A stretch of 64,000 nt of DNA, from NCBI RefSeq assembly GCF_014076845.1, contig NZ_JACGUT010000084.1:186001-250000 (forward strand). Reading direction: 5' to 3'. The notes under the pieces were generated by a model that had not been told where the DNA came from, searched no databases, and was given only the letters and a program-made list of their open reading frames with translations. The stretch is from Colwellia sp. MB3u-41. GTDB lineage: Bacteria; Pseudomonadota; Gammaproteobacteria; Enterobacterales; Alteromonadaceae. Below, in pieces: positions 26,918 through 35,762 of this stretch (positions are counted from its first letter, which is position 1; every line of letters starts with the position of its first letter). The position numbers and the translations under genes are program-made.

Positions 26918-28318
26918 GTGAAAAATAATAAAATCTTAATTGCTGATGATGACCTCAATATTATTGCCAGCTTAAAATATATGTTGTCAGAAGAGAATTT
27001 TGATATTTTAGCGATGTCCACGCCTGAAGCTGTTTTGGAAAATTTAAAGCGTGAAAATGTAGATCTCGTTTTAATTGACATGAATTTTCAGCAAGATACA
27101 ACCTCTGGTAGTGAAGGGTTACAGTTAGTTGAGGCTATTCAACAGTTTGACGAAACTCTGCCTATTATTGTTATGACCGGCTGGGCAACTATTGATATTG
27201 CCGTTGATGCTATGCGAGCCGGCGCAAAAGATTTCATCCAGAAACCGTGGAACAATGAACGTATGCTAAGCGCTATTAATACGCAATTGAAATTAGCCAG
27301 TATCGATAAAAAGCTCAACCGACTCAATCAAGAAAACAAGCTACTCCGCTCACAATCGTTTCCTAAAAATAATGGCATTATTGCGCAATCACCCGCAATG
27401 AAAACATTGTTGTCATCGTTAGAAGAGCTCGCAAAAAGTGATATGAGCATTTTACTTACCGGTGACAATGGCACGGGGAAAAGTATGCTTGCTTCTTATG
27501 TGCATCAACAGTCATCGCGAGCTGAAAATTCTTTTGTTCCGGTGAATATGGGCGCTATTCCAGAAAGCTTATTTGAAAGTGAAATGTTTGGTCATTTAAA
27601 AGGGGCATTTACAGATGCTAAAGAAAACAGGGTTGGCCGTTTTGAAATGGCAGAGCAAGGCACGTTATTTCTGGATGAACTTGCCAATATCCCAATGGCT
27701 CAACAAGCTAAGTTATTAAGAGTATTAGAGGAGAAAAAATTTGAAGTGGTCGGAAGTAGTAAATCGCTGAGCGCGGATGTACGTATTATTTCAGCCACCA
27801 ACTGTGACTTGGCAAAAGCTATTAGTGAACAGCAATTTAGGCAAGATTTATTTTACCGTTTAAATACCATTCAATTACGTATACCTTCATTGCACGAACG
27901 TATTGAAGATATTGAGCCTTTAGCCCATTATTTTTTACAACGCTTTAGTGCTAAATATAATATTGTCGCCCCTGAGTTATCATCGGATGCTGTTAATAAG
28001 TTACAACAGTATACTTGGCCGGGTAATATTCGTGAGCTAAGCCATCTTATGGAAAAACTGCTTTTTACCTGTAAAAAAACGGTGATAGGTGGACGAGATT
28101 TATTACTTGAGAATATTCATCCTTCAGCAAGTGAACTTGATGAGAATAGAGGTGATAAACTCGCTAATCATTCGTCATTATCTTTAGATGAAATAGAAAA
28201 AATATCGCTAATCAGCCGTTTGAAACACCATAGAGGTAACGCCACAGAAACGGCCAAATCTTTAGGGTTAAGTCGCAGTGGCTTTTATCGTCGCATGAGT
28301 AAACACGGCCTTGACTAA
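26918..28318 (+). CDS. NtrC-type response regulator, probable activator of the efflux operon
   Basis: 466 aa from GTG 26,918. Receiver domain (IADDDLNI, phospho-Asp in LVLIDMNF with a loop of QDTTSGSEG, Lys in FIQKPW). AAA+ domain: Walker A LTGDNGTGKSMLAS, GAFTDA in place of the usual GAFTGA, Walker B GTLFLDELANIP. A Fis-like HTH (GNATETAKSLGLSRSGFYRRM) ends the protein. The GAFTDA variant occurs in a known group of such regulators beside ABC exporters. The kinase gene starts 8 bases inside its end, and a sigma-54 promoter plus palindrome stand in front of the adaptor gene, so autologous control is inferred. Confidence 0.92.
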   Translation: MKNNKILIADDDLNIIASLKYMLSEENFDILAMSTPEAVLENLKRENVDLVLIDMNFQQDTTSGSEGLQLVEAIQQFDETLPIIVMTGWATIDIAVDAMRAGAKDFIQKPWNNERMLSAINTQLKLASIDKKLNRLNQENKLLRSQSFPKNNGIIAQSPAMKTLLSSLEELAKSDMSILLTGDNGTGKSMLASYVHQQSSRAENSFVPVNMGAIPESLFESEMFGHLKGAFTDAKENRVGRFEMAEQGTLFLDELANIPMAQQAKLLRVLEEKKFEVVGSSKSLSADVRIISATNCDLAKAISEQQFRQDLFYRLNTIQLRIPSLHERIEDIEPLAHYFLQRFSAKYNIVAPELSSDAVNKLQQYTWPGNIRELSHLMEKLLFTCKKTVIGGRDLLLENIHPSASELDENRGDKLANHSSLSLDEIEKISLISRLKHHRGNATETAKSLGLSRSGFYRRMSKHGLD

Positions 28319-29648
28319 TCGACAACGAAAACAAAAAAATGATCATAGCTTGTTAGCTCTTTTTTTGTGCTTGCCTTGTTTGATTATAACCACCGTAGCA
28401 CTTTATATAGCCAATGTATCTGCTTATTTAATTGCTTTTATACTTATTATTTTGGCGTTAATTGCTGTTTTCATTGTTGTCATTTCTGAGCAACGTTCTC
28501 AACAACAAATAAGAACCTTGGCTAATATTCTGGAATCAATGATTGATGGCGATTATAGTTTGCGTGGCCGAGAGCAAGAAAATAAGGCTTTTCAAGAACT
28601 ACTCACACTCGTTAATAATCTCGCAGACACACTGGCATTAAGTAAAATTGAAGCGAAAGAGAGTCGGCAGTTGCTTGAGCGAATAATGCAACAAATGGAT
28701 GCAATGGTTTTAGCGGTTGATGAACAAGGTCGGATTGTATTGGCAAATGATTCGGCCCAAAAATTATTACAAATAGATATGTCTCAACATGCTCATTTAT
28801 TGCTGACAAGCCTAATGATAGGGAAAGTTATTAGTGAAGCACAAAGCGGTATTATTGATTTTGAACAACCCCAGCTTAGTGGTGAACACTTCCTTTTTAA
28901 AGAATACTTTTTAAGTGAAGGCAAGCAACATCAACTCTTTTTAATCACCTCAGCACAACGATTATTATTAGAAAAAGAACGCAAATCTTGGCAAAGTTTA
29001 TTGCGTGTTTTAAGTCATGAAATGAACAATTCTTTAACACCTATCTCTAGTATTAGCCAATCGATAAGTTCTAAATTACAAGACGGGCACAAAGCCTTAA
29101 ATCGAGAGTCTTTATTAACGGGGGTTGATATTATTAACGAACGAGCAAGTTCGCTTAGTTCCTTTATTGCCAGCTATAGTCAGCTTTCTCACTTGCCTGA
29201 ACCCAATAAAAGTAGATTTGCCCTGCAAGGCTTTATTAGCCATTGTATTGCGCTCTTTAGTGATTGTCGTATTCTATTTCCAGATAATTCTATTGATTTA
29301 GAACAGGTAAATATTTACGCAGATAAAGCTCAGCTTGAGCAAGTCTTTATCAATGTCTTTAAAAACGCCAAAGAAGCCATGCAGAGAACTCGTAGCACAG
29401 ACAAAATTATTGAAGTGTTTTGTCATGTGGATGATAAATATTTTCACATTCACGTCTGTGATTCAGGTAGCGGGATAGCTAACAAAAATAACTTATTTGT
29501 CCCTTTTTATACGACAAAACCACAAGGCAGTGGTATTGGCTTAACGTTATGCAAACAAATATTATTTAATCATGATGGACTTTTATCGTTAAAAAACAGA
29601 GAAAATGTCGCAGGGGTTGAAGCTGTCATATCGCTTCCTAAAGGTTGA
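28311..29648 (+). CDS. NtrY-like sensor histidine kinase
   Basis: 445 aa from TTG 28,311 (no in-frame ATG nearby), overlapping the regulator gene by 8 bases. Two adjacent membrane helices (about 15-55) with almost no periplasmic loop, so it may sense a membrane or cytoplasmic signal. A PAS-like region follows (MDAMVLAVDEQGRIVLANDS). HisKA is SHEMNNSLTPISSI and HATPase has NVFKNAKEAM, CDSGSGIA and GSGIGLTLCKQI. The HEMNNSLTPI form is typical of NtrY-type kinases paired with NtrC-type regulators. Confidence 0.9.
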   Translation: MTNRQRKQKNDHSLLALFLCLPCLIITTVALYIANVSAYLIAFILIILALIAVFIVVISEQRSQQQIRTLANILESMIDGDYSLRGREQENKAFQELLTLVNNLADTLALSKIEAKESRQLLERIMQQMDAMVLAVDEQGRIVLANDSAQKLLQIDMSQHAHLLLTSLMIGKVISEAQSGIIDFEQPQLSGEHFLFKEYFLSEGKQHQLFLITSAQRLLLEKERKSWQSLLRVLSHEMNNSLTPISSISQSISSKLQDGHKALNRESLLTGVDIINERASSLSSFIASYSQLSHLPEPNKSRFALQGFISHCIALFSDCRILFPDNSIDLEQVNIYADKAQLEQVFINVFKNAKEAMQRTRSTDKIIEVFCHVDDKYFHIHVCDSGSGIANKNNLFVPFYTTKPQGSGIGLTLCKQILFNHDGLLSLKNRENVAGVEAVISLPKG

Positions 29649-29693
29649 TACGATAAATTATCAGTTACACTCGATATATACCAATATTACCGT

Positions 29694-30881
29694 TTAGATA
29701 TTTCCAGCAATACTTTGGTTAATATTATAGAGCTTCTGCTTATAGAGCTTTTTTTCATCAAGCTCATAGGTCCACTCTAGTGCTTTAACTAACATAGCTT
29801 GGGCCATCTCCATTTTTTGTTGCTTTGTATAAATACGGTATAGCCCCATATAGGCTTGATTTAAATAGGGCGCTTTCTTCAATGCCTTTTTAAAGTGTCT
29901 TTCTGCTTGTTTAATATCATTATTTTTTGTTGCGATATAAGCCTGAGTTAACGATTTATAGGGGTTAGGATCGTCTAATTCTTCCATCTTACTTTGCAGA
30001 AAACTCACTTCTTCCATTCGCTGTTGAGACTTAAGTAGCATAATATAATTACTTAATAGTGCTATGTTTGGTTTTCCTCGATCTAGACCTATTTTGTAGA
30101 TTGCTTCTGCCGTTTTTACATCACCAGCCCTTCGGTGAATAACGGCTAATAAATTAATTGTTTCGATATTTTTAGTGTCATATTTATAGGCGGTATTAGC
30201 ATACATAAAGGATTTCGCTAAATCTTTATCAGCTAAAGCGTCAGCAGCAATATTCTTATAATACATCGCTACAAAGGTATTATAAGAAAACGTTCCTTTT
30301 CTGCGATTATTTTTACTTGGGAAGTAATCAATGGCTATACCGGGGGGAGAAAAATAGAAAAAGTTATCATCAGCAACAAAAGAGGGATCATAAATTACTG
30401 TTTGTACATGCGAAGAGGATAAAATAACATCTTCTTTTTTAGAATAAATAGGTAAGGTATACACGTTACGATATGAGAAATCCAATCCCAACAGCTTAGC
30501 ATAAGCAGTGGTTAAAATAGCCAAACTCATACAGTTCCCTTTATTAAGACGCATTGCGGTAGTGGCATTATATGTTGCACCATAATAGGTGAAATTGGCC
30601 ATGTTCTCGGTAAGTATCTGATAGAGTGCTTTGTGAGGTTCATAGCCCATAGCTACTTTTTTCTCAAAATCTATTTTTACCTTTTTCTGTTGGTCTTGCG
30701 TTAGGTAAAACAGTTCTTGCTCATTTAATGGTGCTATTTTTGTTTGTTCAAATAAATTGTAATTAATAGGAATATTGATGTGTTGTTTAAGATCAGATTT
30801 TGAGCCATCTATAGACGTAGTTGAACAGGCTGAAAAAACAAAAGATAATATCAAAAGTAAAATTATTCTTATGCGATGCAT
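29694..30881 (-). CDS. Lipoprotein with transglutaminase-like and TPR regions
   Basis: 395 aa. Signal peptide with lipobox FSAC (Cys about 19). Residues 90-210 contain LNKGNCMSLAILTTAYAKLLG and a later SSHVQTVIYDP, matching the Cys-His arrangement of bacterial transglutaminase-like (BTLCP-type) domains. Residues 220-380 carry about four TPR-like helical repeats (AIHRRAGDVKTAEAIYKIGL, AYIATKNNDIKQAERHFKKAL). It may be a peptidase-like or scaffold lipoprotein of the envelope. It converges on the kinase gene and appears to be a single-gene unit. Confidence 0.8.
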   Translation of the reverse strand: MHRIRIILLLILSFVFSACSTTSIDGSKSDLKQHINIPINYNLFEQTKIAPLNEQELFYLTQDQQKKVKIDFEKKVAMGYEPHKALYQILTENMANFTYYGATYNATTAMRLNKGNCMSLAILTTAYAKLLGLDFSYRNVYTLPIYSKKEDVILSSSHVQTVIYDPSFVADDNFFYFSPPGIAIDYFPSKNNRRKGTFSYNTFVAMYYKNIAADALADKDLAKSFMYANTAYKYDTKNIETINLLAVIHRRAGDVKTAEAIYKIGLDRGKPNIALLSNYIMLLKSQQRMEEVSFLQSKMEELDDPNPYKSLTQAYIATKNNDIKQAERHFKKALKKAPYLNQAYMGLYRIYTKQQKMEMAQAMLVKALEWTYELDEKKLYKQKLYNINQSIAGNI

Positions 30882-31264
30882 TTGTCATCCTTAACATTCG
30901 GGTATATTTTCTATCTCGTCTTACCACGGGATAACTTAACTACGAAAAACTCTGTACTTAAATTAACAGAATAATAACTTATAATAAAGTGTTGTTGAAA
31001 ATTAATCATTACACGTCACTTTTAACCGTTCCACTTAACTACACGCTTTGCTTAATCGATGCTAATTATAAGTTGGGTGTAGTAGATGCCTAATCATTTA
31101 CATCACTGCATAAAGATTAAAGTTAGCGAGCGTTTTTTTTCGCAGATTAAATCAACAAAACACTCCCCATTTGCTATAATCGGTATTATCAATTGCAATG
31201 CCTTAATTAAACCGCGTAAATTTCGCGATTTTTTTTACATTATTTCTAGTCGGTTCTTAAATGT
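30882..31264. other. Divergent intergenic region
   Basis: 383 AT-rich bases between the TPR lipoprotein gene (minus) and the 436-aa protein gene (plus), presumably holding both promoters. A 60-codon frame at 31,086-31,268 looks like chance. A perfect 12-bp palindrome, ATGACTAGTCAT, begins on the start codon at 31,265. Confidence 0.45.
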
Positions 31265-32575
31265 ATGACTAGTCATAGTTCCTTATACTGGAGTTTATAT
31301 AGTTTCATGAGAAAGTTGTTATCGTCACCTGTTAAAATGCCCCTGTCTGATGCTGAAAATCAGGTTTATCAAAATGCCCTTAAATATATCACGCCGCTGA
31401 GCTTAAATTTAATGGCGGTTAAAGTGACACATCGTCCAGAAGATTTTCTAGGTTGGTGTGGTGAGTTAAACCGTCTTTGTCGTGAAGAACTTAATAAGGA
31501 TCTTTTAGAAGATGAGCAACTTTTACCGCTTAAAAAACTACAAGATATTCTTGAAGCTGGGATAACGCTTAGCCAGTTTAAAATGGCTAGAATTGCTCCT
31601 TGGACAATATTTGCTGATTTTATTGAACAGCAAACTAGTATACATGCCCTAGACGAGCGTTTACGTTTGCTTAACTATCTTGACGAAATTCGTCAACAAC
31701 CTTTAGCAGACTTAATTGTTGAAGACCGCCTCGCTTTTTCTGGTAAGCACACTACTCAGCACGACTACAGTATTTATAATTTTGATGTTGAATGGTTTGC
31801 TGGTACTAAAGGCGCCAAGGTTTTTCATACCTTACTTGAGCAATCACCAGAAAAATTTGATGCTGCATTAGCGCATATCCCTTTAACAGGTGATGTAAAT
31901 CATGCTGATTATCAACGGTTTGTTAGTGACTTCCAACAAATCTTTAAAGAATATACACAGGTTAAATCTCAAGGTGAAAAAGCACCGTTAGCGGCTGCTA
32001 CACGCTTGTTAGCAATGCGCCGACCGGATCAATTTATTGCATTAAACAATAATAAAATTGATATTCTTTGCCAAGGTTTATCAATTGCTAAACTAAAAAA
32101 TACTGATTTTTCTTCATACTGGCATGACATGATCGGTACTATGCGTACTTTTGCATGGTGGCATCAAGCACAACCAGAAATTGTTGAAGAAACTTGTGTT
32201 GCAAGTGATAGCGAAGCAAGTGAATCAGACAATAACGAAAGCGAAACGCCAGAGAGTAAAAGTAAACGTGAGCAGACGTTATGGAAAAATCGTGCTGTAC
32301 TCATCGATTTATTTTTATTTGCTGATGCTGACTTAGCGCCAAACTCAAACTATATTCGTTTGCGCGATAAAATGCTTAACAAAGCGAAAACTAAGTCAAA
32401 AGCTGTACCTAAAAAACGTAGCAAAGAGTCAGCTGAAATTTTGGTAGATAAAGCGCTTACTTCAGAAGATCTACCAACCTACCTATTGGGTAAACGTGAC
32501 TCAATTATTATTCAGGTAAAGAATGGTAAAAGTGTTGAACAAGCTATAGGTTTAATGCGCGCCATTTTTGGCTAA
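31265..32575 (+). CDS. Unrecognised 436-aa cytoplasmic protein
   Basis: I do not recognise this family. The protein is soluble, without signal peptide or membrane helix. Residues 20-280 are helix-rich (LGWCGELNRLCREELNKDLL; ATRLLAMRRPDQFIALNNNK). Residues about 308-335 form an acidic Ser/Glu/Asn linker (SDSEASESDNNESETPESK). The remainder is basic (KAKTKSKAVPKKRSKES) followed by a short helical C-terminus ending GLMRAIFG. The segment MRRPDQFIALNN resembles phrases seen in DUFs near restriction/defence genes, but that is too weak to name. Start could also be ATG 31,307. It has its own intrinsic terminator at 32,628. Confidence 0.8.
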   Translation: MTSHSSLYWSLYSFMRKLLSSPVKMPLSDAENQVYQNALKYITPLSLNLMAVKVTHRPEDFLGWCGELNRLCREELNKDLLEDEQLLPLKKLQDILEAGITLSQFKMARIAPWTIFADFIEQQTSIHALDERLRLLNYLDEIRQQPLADLIVEDRLAFSGKHTTQHDYSIYNFDVEWFAGTKGAKVFHTLLEQSPEKFDAALAHIPLTGDVNHADYQRFVSDFQQIFKEYTQVKSQGEKAPLAAATRLLAMRRPDQFIALNNNKIDILCQGLSIAKLKNTDFSSYWHDMIGTMRTFAWWHQAQPEIVEETCVASDSEASESDNNESETPESKSKREQTLWKNRAVLIDLFLFADADLAPNSNYIRLRDKMLNKAKTKSKAVPKKRSKESAEILVDKALTSEDLPTYLLGKRDSIIIQVKNGKSVEQAIGLMRAIFG

Positions 32576-32627
32576 AGGTAATAGCGGGTCAACACTTTTT
32601 ATCGACCGTTGTTAATTATTAAATATA

Positions 32628-32659
32628 AAACCAGAGGCTGCAAAGCCACTGGTTTTTTT
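32628..32659 (+). terminator. Intrinsic terminator after the 436-aa protein gene
   Basis: AAACCAGAGGCT and AGCCACTGGTTT pair (one A-A mismatch) around GCAA and run into TTTTTTT. The 147-bp repeat begins immediately behind this T-run. Confidence 0.9.
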
Positions 32660-33000
32660 ATGTTCAGGATGAACGGTATGTCGTGATGCCATGGATGGCA
32701 AGGAACGACGATGTTCAGGATGGCCTTTCTCAGACATCCTGTCTTTCAAGGCATTAGTGCATCCTTGCACGTCAACGGTATGTCGTAATGCTGTGACTTC
32801 AGGGATGCAGGAAGTAGAGTAACGCAGGTGCAGTTACCGAGATGGCAAGGAACGACGATGTTCAGGATGGCCTTTCTCAGACATCCTGTCTTTCAAGGCA
32901 TTAGTGCATCCTTGCACGTCAACGGTATGTCGTGATGATGTGATTTCAGGGATGTAGTAAGTAGAGTAACGCAGGAGCAGTTACCTAGATGGCAAGGAAC
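32660..33000 (+). repeat. 147-bp tandem repeat array, locus A
   Basis: A GATGGCAAGG landmark recurs at 32,694, 32,841 and 32,988, exactly 147 bases apart each time. The two complete units differ at about seven positions (roughly 95% identical), with partial units on both sides. Each unit has internal hairpin potential (AGGATG..CATCCT; GTGCA-TCCT-TGCAC). The array starts directly after a terminator T-run. The reverse complement occurs at 38,060-38,340. No coding potential is evident. Confidence 0.9.
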
Positions 33001-33044
33001 TTTTTTAGAAAAACATAAATACCTACCTTCTTTTAGGCATAAAA

Positions 33045-33077
33045 AAACACGAGGATGACATAATCATACTCGTGTTT
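33045..33077 (-). terminator. Intrinsic terminator of the lpp-like gene
   Basis: On the minus strand AAACACGAG pairs with CTCGTGTTT around a 15-nt loop and is followed by TTTTTTTATG. It sits 26 nt beyond the stop of the lipoprotein gene. Confidence 0.87.
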
Positions 33078-33102
33078 ATTTAGTCTATGGACAGTCTATC
33101 TA

Positions 33103-33363
33103 TTATTTTTTATAAGTAGAAGCAATGTTATCCATGCGTTCATTAGCATTATCAACAGATGATTTAACATCTTCTATTGTTGCTTTAGTCATTTTTTGCT
33201 GGCTTTTTACGTCAGCAACATCATCAGTTAAGGCATTAACTTTATTTGTTAGTGTATCAACTTTTTGGTTTAGGCTACTTACACTTGCTTCTAAAGCGTC
33301 GGTGTTAGCACAACCTGTTACTGTCATTACCAGTGCTACTAGAGCAATATTTCTGATTAACAT
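33103..33363 (-). CDS. lpp: Murein lipoprotein, Lpp family
   Basis: 86 aa. Signal peptide with lipobox VTGC (Cys 18), then an uninterrupted heptad-repeat coiled coil (LNQKVDTLTNKVNALTDDV) and a C-terminal YKK, equivalent to the YRK end of E. coli Lpp whose last lysine is joined to peptidoglycan. It is slightly longer than E. coli Lpp (78 aa). Expected as a trimer linking outer membrane and cell wall. Own terminator; separated by about 100 nt from the channel gene upstream. Confidence 0.88.
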   Translation of the reverse strand: MLIRNIALVALVMTVTGCANTDALEASVSSLNQKVDTLTNKVNALTDDVADVKSQQKMTKATIEDVKSSVDNANERMDNIASTYKK

Positions 33364-33469
33364 AGTGTTCTCCCTTTATTATCACGCTTGTAGCGTATTA
33401 TGGCACAAAATTATATACAAAAATCTAAAATTGTAACTTATCTCTCTTTATAGAAAATTTGTTTACTAT

Positions 33470-33946
33470 TTACTTAGCTGATTTGTGAATAACTTCTTCA
33501 ATCTTACTGACTAATAAATCAATTTTTATTTCGAGTTGTTTATTATGATCTAATATTTCTTTATTTTGTCTGCGTAATTCTCTATTTTTAACATTAGTGT
33601 TAGAAAAACCAAAAAAACGATTAATAAATTGTGCGCCAATAAAACTCATTAAGCCTACACCAATATAAAACATGCACATAACAACGACTCGACCCGAGGT
33701 TGTTACTGGGTAATAATCACCAAAACCTATAGTGCTAGAGCTCATTTGAAGCGCCCAAAAGGCATCGTTATAGGTTTTAATATTTGCTGTTGGAGCGGGC
33801 AATTCAAAATGCAGTAAAAGCTGTGCAGCCCCTGCCATGATCAAATACAAGGTGAAAATAGTTAAGATCAAAATATATCGAGATTTGTAATTCTTAATAC
33901 CAAATTCATCGATAGTGTAATGTTTAAGTCTATGGGTAATCATCAT
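33470..33946 (-). CDS. Two-TM potassium channel with C-terminal coiled coil
   Basis: 158 aa from ATG 33,946 (a TTG at 33,973 would add 9). TM1 at about residues 22-45, a pore helix and selectivity filter STIGFGDYYPVT, then TM2 (VVVMCMFYIGVGLMSFIGAQF). The C-terminal about 45 residues form a charged coiled coil (ELRRQNKEILDHNKQLEIKI). TIGFGD is the K+ filter, so the subunit should form a tetrameric channel; no RCK domain is present. It is the last gene of the DUF2170-PspA-DUF2491 operon, suggesting a membrane-integrity or ion-leak role. Confidence 0.88.
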   Translation of the reverse strand: MMITHRLKHYTIDEFGIKNYKSRYILILTIFTLYLIMAGAAQLLLHFELPAPTANIKTYNDAFWALQMSSSTIGFGDYYPVTTSGRVVVMCMFYIGVGLMSFIGAQFINRFFGFSNTNVKNRELRRQNKEILDHNKQLEIKIDLLVSKIEEVIHKSAK

Positions 33947-33982
33947 AATTTTTATAAATTCGCTGTTGTGCAATAGCGCTTA

Positions 33983-34309
33983 CTATTCACTGTATTGTGT
34001 AACGTGTAAAATTAAATCATCCATTAATTTACGCTTTATTTCAAGTTGTTGTTCTGGAGATAGATTATATTTTAACGCTAATATTTTGTAATCATCGTGT
34101 CCTAAGCTTACCGTTAAACGAGGTCGCTTAGGTCTTTTATTTGTTGGCAGACCTAAAATATCACGAATTTGATCAGATGGGCTCAAGCCAGCATGTAGTG
34201 CTTGAGTACGGATCGCTAATTGAATTTTTTCATCCATATCAAAAGCCACTTGCACAGCTTTGACTGCTTGTATTGAAGATTGCCATTTCTCAGGTAATAT
34301 TCTGCTCAC
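33983..34309 (-). CDS. Small conserved protein in the PspA operon
   Basis: 108 aa from GTG 34,309 with GGGAG well placed ahead of it, only 3 bases after the DUF2491 stop. No membrane segment. A basic central part (NKRPKRPRLTVSLGHDDY) separates two helical regions (DEKIQLAIRTQALHAGLSPS; SPEQQLEIKRKLMDDLIL). The first helical part with LSPSDQIRDILGL is reminiscent of ribbon-helix-helix or DNA-binding small proteins, but I do not recognise the family. Coupling to DUF2491 and the channel gene implies a shared job. Confidence 0.78.
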   Translation of the reverse strand: MSRILPEKWQSSIQAVKAVQVAFDMDEKIQLAIRTQALHAGLSPSDQIRDILGLPTNKRPKRPRLTVSLGHDDYKILALKYNLSPEQQLEIKRKLMDDLILHVTQYSE

Positions 34310-34312
34310 AAT

Positions 34313-34951
34313 TTAGCTCCCTGGGAAAATATCAATAATATCAGAAGTTGGACGATATAATGTGATAAATAGGTCGGTTTCACCATCTTGCCATACTTCA
34401 ATATCAATACCGCGTGATTGTTCTTCATCAAGTAAGCTATAAAGTTCAAATTGCTCACCGGCTTCATTGCCTTCATATGCACTTAAGCTTTCTGTGCGAT
34501 TATCTTTACGATGAAAGTAACCTACTTTTGCAAAAACGCGTTGCTGGTATTGTGAACTACTCCAGCCTGAAGTTAATGATGAATCAGACTTTCTCTCTAG
34601 AAATGCTTGTCCCGGATCATCAAATATTGTTGCAAACTCATCTAGATCAAAGAGAGACTCGATATCTTCATGCTGAATTTTAAGGGCAAATTTAAGGTAA
34701 GTTTGATCGTCTTTTTCGATGGTTAAGTAAAGTTCAAGGTTGTTTTCACCCTGCAATACCCATTCAGTCTCTGTCTTACTCTCAAACTCGTAACAGTTGA
34801 TAGCTGAAACTTGAAACTGTTGTGTTCGTAACGATTCAGGTAACGCGAAACTATCGGTAAGTACGATAATATCTTTAATCTTTAACTCTTCAGCTGAGTT
34901 AACTTGGCGTTCGTCTTCTTTCTTATTAAATAGTCGTTTTAGAAAGCTCAT
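34313..34951 (-). CDS. yjfK: DUF2491 protein (YjfK-like)
   Basis: 212 aa, beginning MSFLKRLFNKKEDER, a basic amphipathic start, and then a beta-rich region. LKIKDIIVLTDSFALPESL, FELYSLLDEEQSRGIDIEVW and DGETDLFITLYRP are the parts used to place it in DUF2491, the family of E. coli YjfK. No biochemical function is established for this family. It lies between pspA-like and the small protein gene on one transcript, the same neighbour order as yjfJ-yjfK. Confidence 0.8.
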   Translation of the reverse strand: MSFLKRLFNKKEDERQVNSAEELKIKDIIVLTDSFALPESLRTQQFQVSAINCYEFESKTETEWVLQGENNLELYLTIEKDDQTYLKFALKIQHEDIESLFDLDEFATIFDDPGQAFLERKSDSSLTSGWSSSQYQQRVFAKVGYFHRKDNRTESLSAYEGNEAGEQFELYSLLDEEQSRGIDIEVWQDGETDLFITLYRPTSDIIDIFPGS

Positions 34952-35049
34952 ATTCAGATCCCAAAAATCCGCCTAGTTGTTGGGAGGATAACAGCTAGGC
35001 GGTTAAAACGGTGCTAGTAAGCCAATAATGGCTCACTAGCGGGCACATA

Positions 35050-35739
35050 TTACTTTTGTTTCGCTTTTAAACGGTCTAATACTGAGTTTGCACTATTATC
35101 CGTACCACCAATACCAGCTTGCTTAAGTTGCGCAGCTAATGAATTATCTGAATTTTCAGACTCAAGGACTTCTGCAGCCTTCATTTGATCATCAAATTTT
35201 TGTTGCTTTGCTTTAATGCGCTCTAAAGAATCTTTAGCATTTAATAACTTAGAGTTGCTTGATGAAAAGTTATCAGTGATTGCCGATGTTGCTTTTTGTA
35301 CACTTTCAGTGGTTTTAACCATCGAAAGTTGACGTTTATATTCACCAACCTGACGTTCACTCTTTTTCACTAATTCTTTTAAGCGATTGGCACTACCTGA
35401 AAAGCTATCAAGCGCTTGCTGCTGTGATGCGAGATCATTTTCTAAGGTAGAAATTTTTTCAGCTACAGCCAACGCTAATGTTTCATCACCTTTTTCTAAG
35501 GCTTGAACGGCATAACCTTCATGTTCAACCACTTCACGTTTTAAGCGGTCAACTTCACGGCTTGATGACATTTGTTGAGCCATGACACCGGTAAGGTCGC
35601 GTTTAGCTTTTGTTAAGTGATTTTCTGAATCACGAATTTCTTGTTCAAAAATACGGGTAGCATTTGAATCAACAATTGATTCTCCAACTTCTGAAGCGCC
35701 ACCTCGAATTGCGGTCATTATCTTTTTAAAAATACTCAT
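35050..35739 (-). CDS. yjfJ: PspA/IM30 family protein (YjfJ-like)
   Basis: 229 aa, almost wholly alpha-helical coiled coil, starting with a probable amphipathic helix (MSIFKKIMTAIRGG) and continuing with IFEQEIRDSENHLTKAKRDL and a long Lys/Glu/Gln-rich rod. PspA/IM30 proteins are bacterial ESCRT-III relatives that bind and remodel damaged inner membrane. The linked DUF2170, DUF2491 and DUF350 genes match E. coli YjfJ rather than the PspF-controlled pspABC system, and no pspF or pspB/C is present. It is 23 nt downstream of the DUF2170 gene. Confidence 0.9.
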   Translation of the reverse strand: MSIFKKIMTAIRGGASEVGESIVDSNATRIFEQEIRDSENHLTKAKRDLTGVMAQQMSSSREVDRLKREVVEHEGYAVQALEKGDETLALAVAEKISTLENDLASQQQALDSFSGSANRLKELVKKSERQVGEYKRQLSMVKTTESVQKATSAITDNFSSSNSKLLNAKDSLERIKAKQQKFDDQMKAAEVLESENSDNSLAAQLKQAGIGGTDNSANSVLDRLKAKQK

Positions 35740-35762
35740 AGTTTTTTCCTTAGGGTGGTTAA

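Noticed and set aside
31086-31268. 60-codon frame ahead of the 436-aa protein gene
   Set aside because: No ribosome site, no recognised pattern, low-complexity phenylalanine codons from T-runs.
32660-33000. CRISPR array
   Set aside because: The repeats are 147 bp, directly adjoining and without unique spacers, and no cas gene is present.
32660-33000. Insertion sequence or MITE with terminal inverted repeats
   Set aside because: No matching inverted ends or target duplications were seen and no transposase is encoded; only the tandem unit is supported.
35050-35739. Classical PspF-controlled pspA
   Set aside because: No pspF, pspB or pspC and no sigma-54 promoter nearby; neighbours match the yjfI-yjfJ-yjfK arrangement instead.
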